NCBI RefSeq assembly: GCF_000427625.1
Contig: NZ_KE386569.1
Location: forward strand, 2,276,888-2,340,887
Reading direction: 5' to 3'
Source of the DNA: Methylobacter luteus IMV-B-3098
Lineage (GTDB): Bacteria > Pseudomonadota > Gammaproteobacteria > Methylococcales > Methylomonadaceae
Length of the DNA stretch: 64,000 bases
The notes below the pieces were generated by a model that was given only the letters and a program-made list of their open reading frames with translations, had not been told where the DNA came from and ran no database searches. A program made the position numbers and the translations under genes. The first letter of the stretch is position 1. Every line of letters begins with the position of its first letter. Positions 39,488 through 48,058 of this stretch are shown here, one piece after another.

Positions 39488-40338
39488 GCGGCCCTCTGTT
39501 GAAAATAATGATCGATGTGTTCGGCCTTGTAACGCCCGTCGATAAACAAAGGCTCGGCCCCGAAGGCGCGGAATGCCTGCTGCAGCTGCCGCCGGCGCTG
39601 CTCGAAGGCCCGGACGATTTTCTGCCGTAGCGCCGGACGCATGAATAGGGTGCGCATGGCGCCGTTTTCCATGTCCTGGTATCTGATCAGCCCCCAGGGC
39701 GGCAGATCGGCGTATTCGGCGCTGTCCCACAGCACCAGAGGAATCACGTCGTGCCGGTTGAGCGCATGCATCAGGCTCTGCAGCCTGTCAGCGCCGAAGT
39801 GGAAATCGGACAACAGAAACACCAGCGCCCGGCTCGCAGGCAGCAAGCGCGCCGTTTGCGGCAGACTTTCGCAGCCTTGTGCCAGAACATGATTTTCCAG
39901 ATTTTTCGCCAGCGCCCGGATGCGCCCCATTTGCCGGCAGCCCGGCAGCAGCCAGCGCTGTTCCAGCTGTCGACCGCAGCCGATAAAACCGAAACTGTCG
40001 CCGTAACTGAAAGCCGAGCTGGCGGCCGACAATAGAAAATCGATCAGGATTTGTTGTTTGTTCAGGCTGCCGGAAAACGACATCGACGCGGACAGGTCGG
40101 CGATCAGGTAGACATCGAGCGTGCTTTTCTGCTGGTAGACGCGCACCTGATAGCTGCCGAACGGGTCCAGCACGCTGGCGCGCAGATCGATGCGCCGGGG
40201 GTCGGGCGCCGCGATCAGCGGTTCATGGCGTTTGAACAGCTGGCCGCTGCTGACCATCTGTCCCGGATGCGCGCCGGGAAAAACGCTGCCTGCGGGACTT
40301 GCCAGCCGGTAGCGGAAGGTTTCGGGAGCGGTTGACAT
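39484..40338 (-). CDS. mxaS: MxaS, DUF58/VWA-like maturation protein
   Basis: 284 residues from the ATG at 40338 (MSTAPETFRYRLASP), 5 bp after the MxaP-like gene. A much longer frame starting at 40614 runs inside that gene and was discarded. The DUF58 core is seen in RRIDLRASVLDPFGSYQVRVY followed by VYLIADLSASMSFSGS, a MIDAS-like DxSxS. DUF58 proteins are typically encoded beside MoxR AAA ATPases and are thought to act with them as chaperone modules. It has no evident membrane segment. Confidence 0.85.
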   Translation of the reverse strand: MSTAPETFRYRLASPAGSVFPGAHPGQMVSSGQLFKRHEPLIAAPDPRRIDLRASVLDPFGSYQVRVYQQKSTLDVYLIADLSASMSFSGSLNKQQILIDFLLSAASSAFSYGDSFGFIGCGRQLEQRWLLPGCRQMGRIRALAKNLENHVLAQGCESLPQTARLLPASRALVFLLSDFHFGADRLQSLMHALNRHDVIPLVLWDSAEYADLPPWGLIRYQDMENGAMRTLFMRPALRQKIVRAFEQRRRQLQQAFRAFGAEPLFIDGRYKAEHIDHYFQQRAA

Positions 40339-40343
40339 GGCGT

Positions 40344-40973
40344 TTACTGCTGGCTCGCTATTAAATACATGACGGCGCCGGTGAAGACGGTGTAGGCGGG
40401 CAAGCTGTACTTGACGGGCCAATCCAGGATCAGTCCGACCAGCCCCGAATAGCTCCGGTCGTCGCGGTTGTAAATCCCCTCGCCGATCAGCCAGTACAGT
40501 GTATTTAATGTGCCGAGCGCGAGTATGGAGAAAAAGCCGATATCGTCGATCAGCAGCGATTTCGAGGCGAGCATGTGGTCCTTGTCGCTGAAGTGCAGGA
40601 AATGCGCGGTCCATATGCCGACAATCAGAGCGCCGATCTTGAACGCGATCAGACAGAAGGCCTGCGTGATGCGGCGCAGGTAATGGGAAACCTGAACGAG
40701 CGCGGGCAGCCGGCGCGCCAGAAAAACGACAGGCAACGCCATGCAGAACAGCAACAGGCCGGTGACGCCCAGCAACACCCAGAACCGGGTACTGACGGCC
40801 TCGTTAATGGCGCCCGTGTAATAGGCCGCGTAGGACGCTTCCGCCAGATGATCGAAGCCGTCGGCAATAAAAAAGCAGATAAAACTGACGCCGGCCCAGG
40901 TCAGGTATTGTTCGGCCAAATCGCCGAGATCCGTTTTGGGTTTGATTAAATCAAAGTATTTTTTAACGCTCAT
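40344..40973 (-). CDS. MxaP-like membrane protein between mxaR and mxaS
   Basis: 209 residues from the ATG at 40973 (MSVKKYFDLIKPKTDLGDL). Four to five hydrophobic segments are visible: YLTWAGVSFICFFIADGF, FWVLLGVTGLLLFCMALPVVFLA, AFCLIAFKIGALIVGIWTAHFL, FFSILALGTLNTLYWLIGEGI and the C-terminal LPAYTVFTGAVMYLIA. Its position after mxaR and 5 bp before mxaS matches the gene called mxaP in methanotroph mxa clusters. Its function is not known; it is presumably part of the membrane-bound maturation complex. The name is position-based, so it is not used as a symbol. Confidence 0.75.
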   Translation of the reverse strand: MSVKKYFDLIKPKTDLGDLAEQYLTWAGVSFICFFIADGFDHLAEASYAAYYTGAINEAVSTRFWVLLGVTGLLLFCMALPVVFLARRLPALVQVSHYLRRITQAFCLIAFKIGALIVGIWTAHFLHFSDKDHMLASKSLLIDDIGFFSILALGTLNTLYWLIGEGIYNRDDRSYSGLVGLILDWPVKYSLPAYTVFTGAVMYLIASQQ

Positions 40974-41009
40974 GGGTTGCTCATCTGAATAACTTATCGC
41001 TATCAAGGC

Positions 41010-41190
41010 GTAGGTGCGAATTCACTTGTGCCCTATAGGGTATTCGCACTACAAAAACAGTCATATTGCCCAGCATGCAAATGTCCCGGGTCGAATGAAT
41101 TCGACCCTACAGAACTGTAGGGTACGCATTGCGTACCTTGCCGAGCGTTCCAATTGCCCAGCCGCAAAAGGTACGCAATGCGTACCCTAC
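41010..41190. repeat. REP cluster between mxaR and the MxaP-like gene
   Basis: Four palindromic units: a disrupted GTAGGTGCGAATTC...GAATACC-type copy ending in CTAC (41010-41050), GGGTCGAATGAATTCGACCC with CTAC after it (about 41090-41111), and two copies with GGTACGCA/TGCGTACC arms (41121-41140 and 41168-41190) in opposite orientation. GTAG starts or CTAC ends mark each unit. Confidence 0.75.
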
Positions 41191-41215
41191 CTTTTCAACT
41201 CTGACATCCATTCAA

Positions 41216-42232
41216 TCACGGTGCGGCAATCTGGTTAAGAATGCCGTTGATCAATTCGGGCATCAGTTCATCCTTCCGGTAGGCGTACATCGGGCTCAAA
41301 AAGATGCGATGCGCCATCGTGACCGGATAGACCGCCTGCAGGTCCTCGGGCAGCAAGGCATCGCGACCTTCCAGCCAGGCGCGGACCTTGGCGGCGCGGA
41401 TGAAGTAGCTCATCCCGCGCGGACTGGCGCCGGCCTGCAGCAGCGCGCTCATGTCCACGTCGGTCAGTTCGATCCCGTAGTCCTGCGGGTAATGCGAGGC
41501 TTTCCACAACGCCAGGGCATAGGCGCGCAGTTTCGGCGTGCCCTGTATGTTCTCTTGCAGCATGACCGCCAGATCGTTGAGTTCGTAATAAGCGATGCCG
41601 CCGGTTTCCATGCCCGCAACAAGCCGGTCGACGTCATGGAAGCGCTGGTTGAACATCAGTTCATCCAGTACCGTGTCGTCCGTCGGCGTCGTCATGCCGA
41701 TTTCAAACATGAAACGGTCTTTTGCGGCGGCCGGCAGTTCGAAGGTTTCCTCTTTCTCCACACGGTTGCGGTCGGCGAACACCTGCATGTGCGGAAATTC
41801 GTAATCGCGGTTGAAGGCGTTGATGCTGCGCTCCGCCATAGCCCGGAGCAGCAGCGAATGCACCTGCGGGCGGGCACGGTTGATTTCGTTGAAAAAGAAA
41901 GTCGCCAGCCGGCTGCCCTGCTTCAGCAACGGCCCCGGATCGACGCGCGGCTTGCCGGCTTCGTCCAGGTAGGTGTAGTAGACGAGATCGGCGGGCATCA
42001 GATCGATCGTGCCTTCGACGCGTTGGTAATCGCCGCCCAGGCCATGGGCAATGGCGCGCAGCAGCGTCGTCTTGCCGACGCCGACCTGGCCTTCCAGCAA
42101 TACATGGCCGCGCGCGAACACGGCGAGGACGATATTGCGGATCACGGAGGGCTGGCCGATCACAATCCCGTTGATCTGTTGTTCGAACTGCAGCGCCTTG
42201 GCGCGCCAGTCGTTGAGCTGGTTGTCTGTCAT
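41216..42232 (-). CDS. mxaR: MxaR, MoxR-family AAA ATPase
   Basis: 338 residues. Walker A is GQVGVGKTTLL (about residues 48-58), Walker B with sensor residues is ATFFFNEINRARPQVHSLLL, and the C-terminal lid has ASPRGMSYFIRAAKV. MoxR ATPases work with VWA/DUF58 proteins, here MxaS, MxaC and MxaL, in maturing enzymes; MxaR is the founding example. It is separated from mxaI by about 280 bp carrying a REP and a long hairpin, and from the MxaP-like gene by a REP cluster, so its expression level may differ from that of mxaFJGI. Confidence 0.93.
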   Translation of the reverse strand: MTDNQLNDWRAKALQFEQQINGIVIGQPSVIRNIVLAVFARGHVLLEGQVGVGKTTLLRAIAHGLGGDYQRVEGTIDLMPADLVYYTYLDEAGKPRVDPGPLLKQGSRLATFFFNEINRARPQVHSLLLRAMAERSINAFNRDYEFPHMQVFADRNRVEKEETFELPAAAKDRFMFEIGMTTPTDDTVLDELMFNQRFHDVDRLVAGMETGGIAYYELNDLAVMLQENIQGTPKLRAYALALWKASHYPQDYGIELTDVDMSALLQAGASPRGMSYFIRAAKVRAWLEGRDALLPEDLQAVYPVTMAHRIFLSPMYAYRKDELMPELINGILNQIAAP

Positions 42233-42314
42233 GTTTGCTATAAAAAAACTCCGTTAAGGGGAGGTCTTAACGGAGCAAGTATGGTTTAAGTCTTTGGCTA
42301 AAATCAGCGCTTAT

Positions 42315-42359
42315 GTAGGGGCGAATTCATTCGCCCAGGGCGATTAAAATCGCCCCTAC
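42315..42359. repeat. REP in the mxaI-mxaR gap
   Basis: The unit opens GTAGGGGCGA and closes TCGCCCCTAC; an inner GGGCGAATTCATTCGCCC palindrome lies in its left half. It belongs to the same GTAG/CTAC family but has a GGGGCG stem. Confidence 0.75.
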
Positions 42360-42429
42360 ACGCACTTGCCAAAATTCGGGGAAGTTATCCTCCACCGTAT
42401 CCTTAGTCTTAAAAAAATGCATGAGAATT

Positions 42430-42463
42430 GAAGCCTGAGGCAAAGCCTATCGCTTCAGGCTTC
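42430..42463 (-). terminator. Hairpin downstream of mxaI (possible attenuator)
   Basis: GAAGCCTGA and TCAGGCTTC form a 9-bp perfect stem about 50 bp after the mxaI stop; a run of seven T lies about 13 nt beyond the stem on the transcribed strand. This is not a canonical terminator, but it could partly stop or stabilise transcripts before mxaR. Confidence 0.5.
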
Positions 42464-42513
42464 GGTGCAGGACAAACATGAGAGGGGGCTCGTGCCTGTC
42501 CCTGTGGAAATCC

Positions 42514-42798
42514 TTAATTGATTTCCTCTACGTCATAAACAAACTTGCCGGTTTTGCTCAAATGCTCCCAGCGCTTTTCATTCCGGGCTTCCATTTCCTT
42601 AATGGACTGCGCTTGTTTATTCAGTTCGTTGGGATCGTGCTTCGGGTCATACTTGCTGCCCGCGACCTTTTCCGGATAGCCCGGCTTGGGCTCCCAGCAC
42701 ACGCCGGGCTCCTTGCAGTTGGTGCCGTCATAGGCCGATGCGGAAAATGACAGCGTGGCCATAAGACTTGCGAAGCCGAGTAAAAGTAATTTTTTCAT
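42514..42798 (-). CDS. mxaI: Methanol dehydrogenase small (beta) subunit
   Basis: 94 residues with a signal peptide (LLLLGFASLMATLSFSASA). The mature protein starts YDGTNCKEPGVCWEPKPGYPEKVAGSKYDPKHD, with the two cysteines of the beta subunit, followed by a lysine- and glutamate-rich helix (NKQAQSIKEMEARNEKRWEHL) that wraps around MxaF. The length matches the family. Its presence shows that this is a MxaFI enzyme and not a stand-alone XoxF. A GAGG ribosome site precedes the ATG. Confidence 0.96.
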   Translation of the reverse strand: MKKLLLLGFASLMATLSFSASAYDGTNCKEPGVCWEPKPGYPEKVAGSKYDPKHDPNELNKQAQSIKEMEARNEKRWEHLSKTGKFVYDVEEIN

Positions 42799-42833
42799 TG
42801 TCGTGTCCTCGTTATTTAGTGCTTAGCTGAAAA

Positions 42834-42935
42834 GGTACGCAATGCGTACCCTACAGCACGTGTAGGCTGGGTTGGAGCTTTAGCGGAAACCCGGCATGGG
42901 CGGCTCCGAATGCTGGGTTTATCAACCCAGCCTAC
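42834..42935. repeat. Two REPs in the mxaG-mxaI gap
   Basis: GGTACGCAATGCGTACC followed by CTAC (42834-42854), then a longer unit from GTAGGCTGGGTTGG to CAACCCAGCCTAC (42862-42935), whose arms pair over about 12 bp. Both fit the GTAG/CTAC rule with different stems. Confidence 0.75.
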
Positions 42936-42997
42936 CCCGGTTAAAAGCGGCGGCGCCCGGCGCGGCAAACGGGATAGATAACGGAGATGCCGTAACG

Positions 42998-43474
42998 TCA
43001 GTCTTTCAACCATTTGGCTTTTTTCGGGTCACCTTTGTAGATATCCCGCAAAAAGGCCATGATATGCAGCATCTCATCGGTGCTGAAGTTGACGTATTGC
43101 GGTCCCATCATGCCGTTGGCGCCGCCGAACAGCAGTTCGAACAGGCCTTTGTCGGTGGCGTTGGCCGGATAGGTCCAGTAGTCGTCGGCCAGACCCGGTC
43201 CCAGCTTGCCTTCCGCTTCATGGCCGTGGCAGCCGGAGCAGCCCGTCATGTAGAGGCTTTTACCCTTCTCGATCGCTCCCTTGTCGCCGTTATAGGGGTT
43301 TTTGCCTTTCTGCATGAATTGCTTGAACGCATCGGTATTGCCGCCGGATTTGGCGACGCTCATGTCCAGCACTTCGCCGGTGATAGCATGGTTCAGCGTG
43401 ATGTCCGCCTGAGCGCCGGCGCTCGACAAAGCCAGGGCCGCGAACGCGGCGGCTGTTAAATAGTTACATTTCAT
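42998..43474 (-). CDS. mxaG: Cytochrome cL, electron acceptor of methanol dehydrogenase
   Basis: 158 residues with a signal peptide (AAAFAALALSSAGAQA). A class I cytochrome c heme site CSGCH is at residues 79-83, and GANGMMGPQYVNFS should supply the distal methionine. MxaG takes electrons from PQQ in MxaF and passes them to a class I cytochrome c. It starts 7 bp after the mxaJ stop. This copy is shorter than the roughly 170-residue mature form of some species but contains all key motifs. Confidence 0.94.
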   Translation of the reverse strand: MKCNYLTAAAFAALALSSAGAQADITLNHAITGEVLDMSVAKSGGNTDAFKQFMQKGKNPYNGDKGAIEKGKSLYMTGCSGCHGHEAEGKLGPGLADDYWTYPANATDKGLFELLFGGANGMMGPQYVNFSTDEMLHIMAFLRDIYKGDPKKAKWLKD

Positions 43475-43481
43475 TTTGTTG

Positions 43482-44336
43482 TTAATCCTGTTTCTTCATG
43501 GCTAAAGCGGGTTCCGGTTCGGGCAGCAGGGGAATCCCTTCTGCTTCCAGAATCTGCCTTATATCCTGTTGTCGTTTTTCGATGACCTGATTCAGCTGCG
43601 CCAGCAGGGCCTCGTCACCTTTGCGCACGCCCATGGAGGTGCTGTAGTGAAAGCCTACTTTCTCGCCGTCGGCGCGCGCATTGTTGTCAGGGATCACCGT
43701 CACCTTGAGTGGTGCTGCCGATTCCTTGACATACCGTGCGCTGGCAGGCCCCCACAGCACGGCGACTTCGGCACGCCCCGCTGCCACCTCGGAGACCAGT
43801 TTGGCGTTATCGTACTTGACGTACTGGTTGCGCCTGGACTTGTAGCCGACCAGTTCCTGCTCGTAATTGAACATGTCGTTGTAGCGCCCGATGGCGCGCA
43901 TCATGACCTCGGCCGGCGAACCCGGCACATAGGCGATGCGCTCAGCCTTGCGCAGGACTTCGCTGTCCCAGTTCTGCAAATCCAGATTGTCGTTCTGGCG
44001 CGTGATGAACACGTAGCCGGACCGGTAATAAGGCCGCGTGGTCAGGACGCGCGTATCGCCCGTATCCATGCCGATGGAAACATCGCAAAGCCCTTTGTCC
44101 AGGTAATCGCGCAGGTAGAAGCGCGGATCGGTCCAGGTCACGTATTCGACTTTCCGGCCCAGTTCCTCGCCGACCAGTTGCGCCAGCTTGTTCTCGAAGC
44201 CCTCCCCTTTTTTATTGGAGTACGGCATTTCATCTTCCGCGGCGCAGACTTTCAGCGGTTCCTGTGCATAAGCGCCGGAGACCGCAAGGCCCATCGCCAG
44301 GGAAAGAGCGGTTAAAATAGTTGCTTTGAATCGCAT
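43482..44336 (-). CDS. mxaJ: MxaJ, periplasmic methanol dehydrogenase-associated protein
   Basis: 284 residues with a signal peptide (ALSLAMGLAVSGAYA). The mature part is a solute-binding-protein fold (SBP_bac_3): LKVCAAEDEMPYSNKKGEGFENKL at the start, CDVSIGMDTGDTRVLTTRPYYRSGYVFI in the centre and AEVAVLWGPASARYV later. MxaJ can associate with MxaFI and is required for active enzyme in methylotrophs. It lies between mxaF and mxaG as in all classical mxa operons; the 61-bp gap to mxaF holds a REP hairpin. Confidence 0.94.
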   Translation of the reverse strand: MRFKATILTALSLAMGLAVSGAYAQEPLKVCAAEDEMPYSNKKGEGFENKLAQLVGEELGRKVEYVTWTDPRFYLRDYLDKGLCDVSIGMDTGDTRVLTTRPYYRSGYVFITRQNDNLDLQNWDSEVLRKAERIAYVPGSPAEVMMRAIGRYNDMFNYEQELVGYKSRRNQYVKYDNAKLVSEVAAGRAEVAVLWGPASARYVKESAAPLKVTVIPDNNARADGEKVGFHYSTSMGVRKGDEALLAQLNQVIEKRQQDIRQILEAEGIPLLPEPEPALAMKKQD

Positions 44337-44353
44337 ATTGTCCTCAGGGTAAT

Positions 44354-44382
44354 GGCGGGCGGTTCATTGCCGCCCGCCCTAC
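44354..44382. repeat. REP hairpin in the mxaF-mxaJ gap
   Basis: GGCGGGCGG and CCGCCCGCC form a 9-bp perfect GC-rich stem with a 7-nt loop, followed on the plus strand by CTAC. On the operon strand it lies 15 bp after the mxaF stop and directly before mxaJ. It could protect the mxaF message from 3' decay, giving more MxaF than the downstream products; this role is inference. Confidence 0.8.
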
Positions 44383-44397
44383 TACGTTTTCAGATGA

Positions 44398-46209
44398 TTA
44401 CAGAGAGAACACCATGACGCCGCCGCCCATCTGGGTGTAGTGCGCCAGTTCCTTGAACGCACCGACCGCGCCGAGACCGGCTGTCGGGTCTTTCAGGTCG
44501 AATACCAGACCGACGCCGGGCCAGCCGCCCACGCCGTAATAAATCGCGACGTACTGCTTGCCGTCGTGTTTATAGGTAATCGGATGGCCGATCACGCCGG
44601 AAGGCAGCTTGAACTTCCACAGCTCTTCGCCGGTTTTGGAGTTGAGCGCCTTGATGTAGCCGTCCAGCGTGCCGTAGAACACGAGGTCGCCCGCTGTTGC
44701 CGTGGTACCGCCCCAGACCGCGAATTTTTCCTGGACTTCCCACTCGAATTCGCCGGTGACCGCATTCATGGCCTTGACCTGGCCCAAGGTGCCTTTAGGT
44801 CCCGGATACATGTTCAAGGTGGCGCCGACGAAGAACTGGCCGGCGCGGTAAGGCAGCATGAACGGTTCCCAGTCCATGCAGATGTGGTTCACGCCCATGA
44901 AGAACAGTTGTCTGTTCGGATCGTAGGACTCGATGCCCTGGTTGTGGTAACCCATGGCCGAAGGACAGATGCCTTTGGCTTCGTGGTCCATGTGCGTCGA
45001 ATATTCGGGATCGCGCACCGGCAGGCCTGTTTTCAGGTCCACGTGCTTGACCCAGTTGACGGTGTTGTCGATTTTAAAGGCATTGACCAGATCGCCGTTT
45101 TCGCGGTTCAGGGTATAAACCAGGCCGTTGCGGTCAGGATGGGTCAGCAGTTTGGTCATTTTGCCGTTGACCATCTGCTCGGACAGGCCCATGTAGTTGA
45201 CGCCGGCATAATCCCACTCGTCGTGAGGCGTTTTCTGATAGCCGAATTTCGCTTCCCCGGAATCGATGTCGCGGCCCCAGATGGTCATGGTCCACTTGTT
45301 GTCGCCGGGACGCATGGTTTCGTTCCATGGCGCCGGGTTGCCTGATCCGTAGTAGAGCATTCTCAGGTCGGGATCATAGGCGTACCAGCCCCAGTTGGTG
45401 CCGCCGCCGATTTTCCAGGCGTCGCCTTCCCAGGTCTTCAGACCCAGGCCGAACTGGCCGTAATGCGGGTTGGCGCTATTGAAGTCTTTCGACAATTTGA
45501 TGTCTTCATCGGGACCGGTCGCGAACACACGCCAGGCCTGCTTGCCGTCCTTGATGTTATAGGCGGTCGCGTAGCCCCTGACGCCCAGTTCGGCGCCGGA
45601 CGTGCCGACGATGACCTTGTCCTCGGCGACAAACGGCGCGACGGTCAGGGTCGAGCCCATGGCGATGTCGGAGTTTTCCATTTTCCACAGTTGCTCGCCG
45701 GTTTTAGCGTTCAGCGCGACGATATGGCCGTCAAGCTGGTTCAGGAAGATCGTGGCCGGATAATCCTTGCCCTGCGGCGCATAGGCCAGACCGCGGTTGA
45801 CGACGTCGCAACAGGCTACCGCACGGGCCGCCGGATTTTGCTTGGGCTTGAATTCCCACAATATTTTGTCAGGATTATTCAGATCGATGGCGAAAACATT
45901 GTTCGGATAAGGCGTATGAACATACATGATGCCGTCAACGACCAGAGGCCCGCCTTCGTGGCCATTCAGCACGCCGGTTGAAAAACTCCAGGCTGGCTTC
46001 AGGTTCTTGACGTTGGTGATATTGATGTCATACAACTCGCTGTAATGCGTGGAACTGTAGTCCTTGGTCTGCATCACCCAATTGGTGTTCTGGCGCGACA
46101 TCTGGTCCAGCTCTTTATTGGCTTGCGCCGGTTGCGACAAGGCCAGCAGAATGCCCGCCGCCAGCGCCGTTGTCGTCCCCACATGACGAGCAAATTTCGA
46201 AATCCGCAT
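44398..46209 (-). CDS. mxaF: Methanol dehydrogenase large subunit (PQQ-dependent, calcium type)
   Basis: 603 residues, a periplasmic quinoprotein oxidising methanol to formaldehyde. A signal peptide ends at PAQA (residue 30). Eight-bladed propeller features are present: adjacent cysteines in [11 protein letters not shown] (133-134) that form the vicinal disulfide, the catalytic base Asp333 in [10 protein letters not shown], and tryptophan-docking repeats such as [11 protein letters not shown]. Residue 335, two after the catalytic Asp, is Ala; lanthanide XoxF enzymes have Asp there, so this is the calcium form. That agrees with mxaI, mxaG and the mxaACKL genes in the operon. A strong GGAGGAAAT ribosome site precedes the ATG. 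Confidence 0.97.
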   Translation of the reverse strand: MRISKFARHVGTTTALAAGILLALSQPAQANKELDQMSRQNTNWVMQTKDYSSTHYSELYDINITNVKNLKPAWSFSTGVLNGHEGGPLVVDGIMYVHTPYPNNVFAIDLNNPDKILWEFKPKQNPAARAVACCDVVNRGLAYAPQGKDYPATIFLNQLDGHIVALNAKTGEQLWKMENSDIAMGSTLTVAPFVAEDKVIVGTSGAELGVRGYATAYNIKDGKQAWRVFATGPDEDIKLSKDFNSANPHYGQFGLGLKTWEGDAWKIGGGTNWGWYAYDPDLRMLYYGSGNPAPWNETMRPGDNKWTMTIWGRDIDSGEAKFGYQKTPHDEWDYAGVNYMGLSEQMVNGKMTKLLTHPDRNGLVYTLNRENGDLVNAFKIDNTVNWVKHVDLKTGLPVRDPEYSTHMDHEAKGICPSAMGYHNQGIESYDPNRQLFFMGVNHICMDWEPFMLPYRAGQFFVGATLNMYPGPKGTLGQVKAMNAVTGEFEWEVQEKFAVWGGTTATAGDLVFYGTLDGYIKALNSKTGEELWKFKLPSGVIGHPITYKHDGKQYVAIYYGVGGWPGVGLVFDLKDPTAGLGAVGAFKELAHYTQMGGGVMVFSL

Positions 46210-46541
46210 ATTTCCTCCAGGTTATTTTTATGCACTGATTAATAAGGCCTAGCCCATGCGCGCCGAAGGTGTTTGTTTGTGAGAACTTGCAGCAGTCAGC
46301 TTTCTTGATCAAAACGAAATGCCTTGTCGTTCATCGGCGCGCAAGGCTATGCTGGGCGGAAATGATACGGGAGGCGGCTCTGCCCGGGTTACGGAATTAG
46401 CCCCGAAATGACCGGGAAATTTGCCTCAAATGCCCGTGAAATTTTCCCCTGTCCGGCCCGCATCGATAAAACGGGAAAAGCTCCCATAGTCTTGTCCGCT
46501 AAAACAACGCATCATGAGTGAATTTGTAGGGGAGCAACTGA
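46210..46541. promoter_or_regulatory. mxaF/mxaB divergent control region
   Basis: 332 bp between the two start codons must hold both promoters. Its clearest structure is a direct repeat: AAATGnCCGnGAAATTTnCC occurs at 46406-46425 and again at 46428-46447, a 22-bp period (two helical turns) with 16 of 20 positions identical. Tandem sites on one face of the helix are typical of response-regulator operators, and the adjacent gene encodes a NarL-type regulator. The -10/-35 elements could not be assigned with confidence. The GGGGAG ribosome site of the regulator is at 46529-46534. Confidence 0.55.
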
Positions 46542-47198
46542 GTGTCACGTAAGATCGATGTATTATTGGTGGATGACCATGCCGTCGTCCGGGCAGGCTA
46601 TAAGACCTATCTGGCGTTATCCGATAACATCGGGAAGATTTATGAAACGGATCGGGGCGAGACGGCCTGCCAGCTTTTCAGCCAGCATCAGCCGGATATC
46701 GTGGTGCTGGACCTGTCGATGCCGGGCATCGGCGGTTTTGAAACGATCAGGCGGCTGATCAACCGGGACCCGAACTGCAGGATTCTGGTGTTCAGCATTC
46801 ATGACGGACTGACTTATGCCACACGCGCCATCAAAGCCGGCGCCAAAGGCTATATCACTAAAAACAGCATGCCCGAGACGCTGGTGACGGCGGTCTGCAA
46901 GATTGCCGGCGGCGGCACCTATGTGGACCCGGAGTTGGCGCAGCAGCTGGCGATCACGATGGGGACGGGCCATGACGAGTCGGAAAGGATCGGGCTGCTG
47001 TCACCCCGTGAATTCGACGTCTTCTGCCTGCTGGCCCGTGGCTACAACACGCACAAGGCCGCCGAAAAGCTCTGCCTGAGCTACAAGACGGTCTGCAACC
47101 ATGGCACGGCGATCAAGGAAAAACTGGGCGTGACCACGATAGCCGAAATGACCTTGCTGGCCGGCCGGCAGGGGATTTTGGAGCATGAGGTGGAATGA
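46542..47198 (+). CDS. mxaB: NarL/FixJ-type response regulator, MxaB-like
   Basis: 218 residues from the GTG at 46542, preceded by GGGGAG. Residues 4-118 are a receiver: VLLVDDHAVVRAGY, phosphoacceptor Asp in VVLDLSMPGIGGFETI, and AKGYITKNSMPE with the conserved Lys. Residues about 150-210 are a LuxR-type helix-turn-helix: LSPREFDVFCLLARGYNTHKAAEKLCLSYKTVCNHGTAIKEKLGV (split motif, Cys in the recognition helix). It is divergent from mxaF. In gammaproteobacterial methanotrophs MxaB is a response regulator controlling mxaF/xoxF expression, so this is the likely identity. The cognate kinase is not adjacent. Confidence 0.85.
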   Translation: MSRKIDVLLVDDHAVVRAGYKTYLALSDNIGKIYETDRGETACQLFSQHQPDIVVLDLSMPGIGGFETIRRLINRDPNCRILVFSIHDGLTYATRAIKAGAKGYITKNSMPETLVTAVCKIAGGGTYVDPELAQQLAITMGTGHDESERIGLLSPREFDVFCLLARGYNTHKAAEKLCLSYKTVCNHGTAIKEKLGVTTIAEMTLLAGRQGILEHEVE

Positions 47199-48058
47199 GC
47201 GCCGAGTTTCCCGCTCTTCATGAGCGACGTCCGGCAATTCAGCCCCGGTTACTGCGCTTTAGTCAAGCACCCTGGCTAATCGGCAGGCTTTCGACCGCCT
47301 TAATTAACTGATGTTACCCATAAATCGTTTCAGGCGTCTCGGGGACGAATGCCAACGGCAGATCTGACGGCACGGCTATTTTATGCGCTGTAGGTGCGAA
47401 TTCATTCGCACTGCCGGTATATCGCGGGGGTCACGGGTCGAATACCCATGGGGCACAAGTGAATTCGACCCTACAGCTGCGTAACATCAGTTAATTAAAG
47501 TGCCAGTACAGGACAAAAGTCATAACCGATTGGTCAAAGAGGCCAGAACGGGTATTGTTGCCGGACCATGCCTCAAGAAAGACCGCCTGTTTACTCAAAC
47601 CCGTACTGGCCGGATACTTATCCCGGCCCGGTGGGCGAATCCGTTTCTCGTCCATTGCCCTTAGCATTGCTGAAATTGATCTCGCCATTGGCCCCTGAGC
47701 TTTGGCGGCGGTTCGAAAACCGGTTCCCGCTGCAACGCCTTTTCCGGCCCTTCGGGCTGAACTGCGATGAAGCCGACCCGGCTATTTTTTAGTTTCTTGA
47801 CCGGAAACGGGCGCGGCGAGTATATTCTGAACCGGCGGCCAGTTTTCCTATGCGTCAGGAAAGGTTGATGCGTGCCGCTTCGAGATCCGACAAGGACTAC
47901 CGGCAAGTCTTAATGTGGCCGTGGTCTTTTTTGACCCAATCGTTCAAAAACGTTTCCTACGCCCCTCGCGCGCGGCAGCATCATGATTTAAAGCACGCAG
48001 GGCTTTAACAGCCGACGGTTGCCTCCGAACTGTCGATTACGATAACGAGGGTACGCAA
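47199..48058. other. Long intergenic region with MITE D; no gene supported
   Basis: 860 bp. MITE copy D fills 47308-47490. Beyond it, overlapping short frames on both strands (47491-47906) have no ribosome sites and no recognisable similarity. The right end has a GAGG box for the TTG start of the next gene. Confidence 0.5.
47308..47490. mobile_element. MITE copy D with 8-bp target duplication
   Basis: CTGATGTTAC at the left and GTAACATCAG at the right form the terminal inverted repeats; TTAATTAA flanks both sides (47300-47307 and 47491-47498). Inside are a GTAGGTGCGAATTCATTCGCAC palindrome and a GGGTCGAAT...ATTCGACCC unit with CTAC. The left arm differs from those of copies A-C, so this is a diverged or recombined form. 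Confidence 0.75.

Noticed and set aside
39484..40614. Longer MxaS start at 40614
   Set aside because: The extra 92 codons lie inside the MxaP-like gene in another frame and are arginine-rich shadow sequence; the family-like start is at 40338.
44398..46209. XoxF-type lanthanide methanol dehydrogenase
   Set aside because: Ala instead of Asp two residues after the catalytic Asp, and a mxaI gene in the operon, point to MxaF.
47491..47906. Several overlapping small frames after MITE D
   Set aside because: They overlap each other on both strands and none has a start signal or family resemblance.
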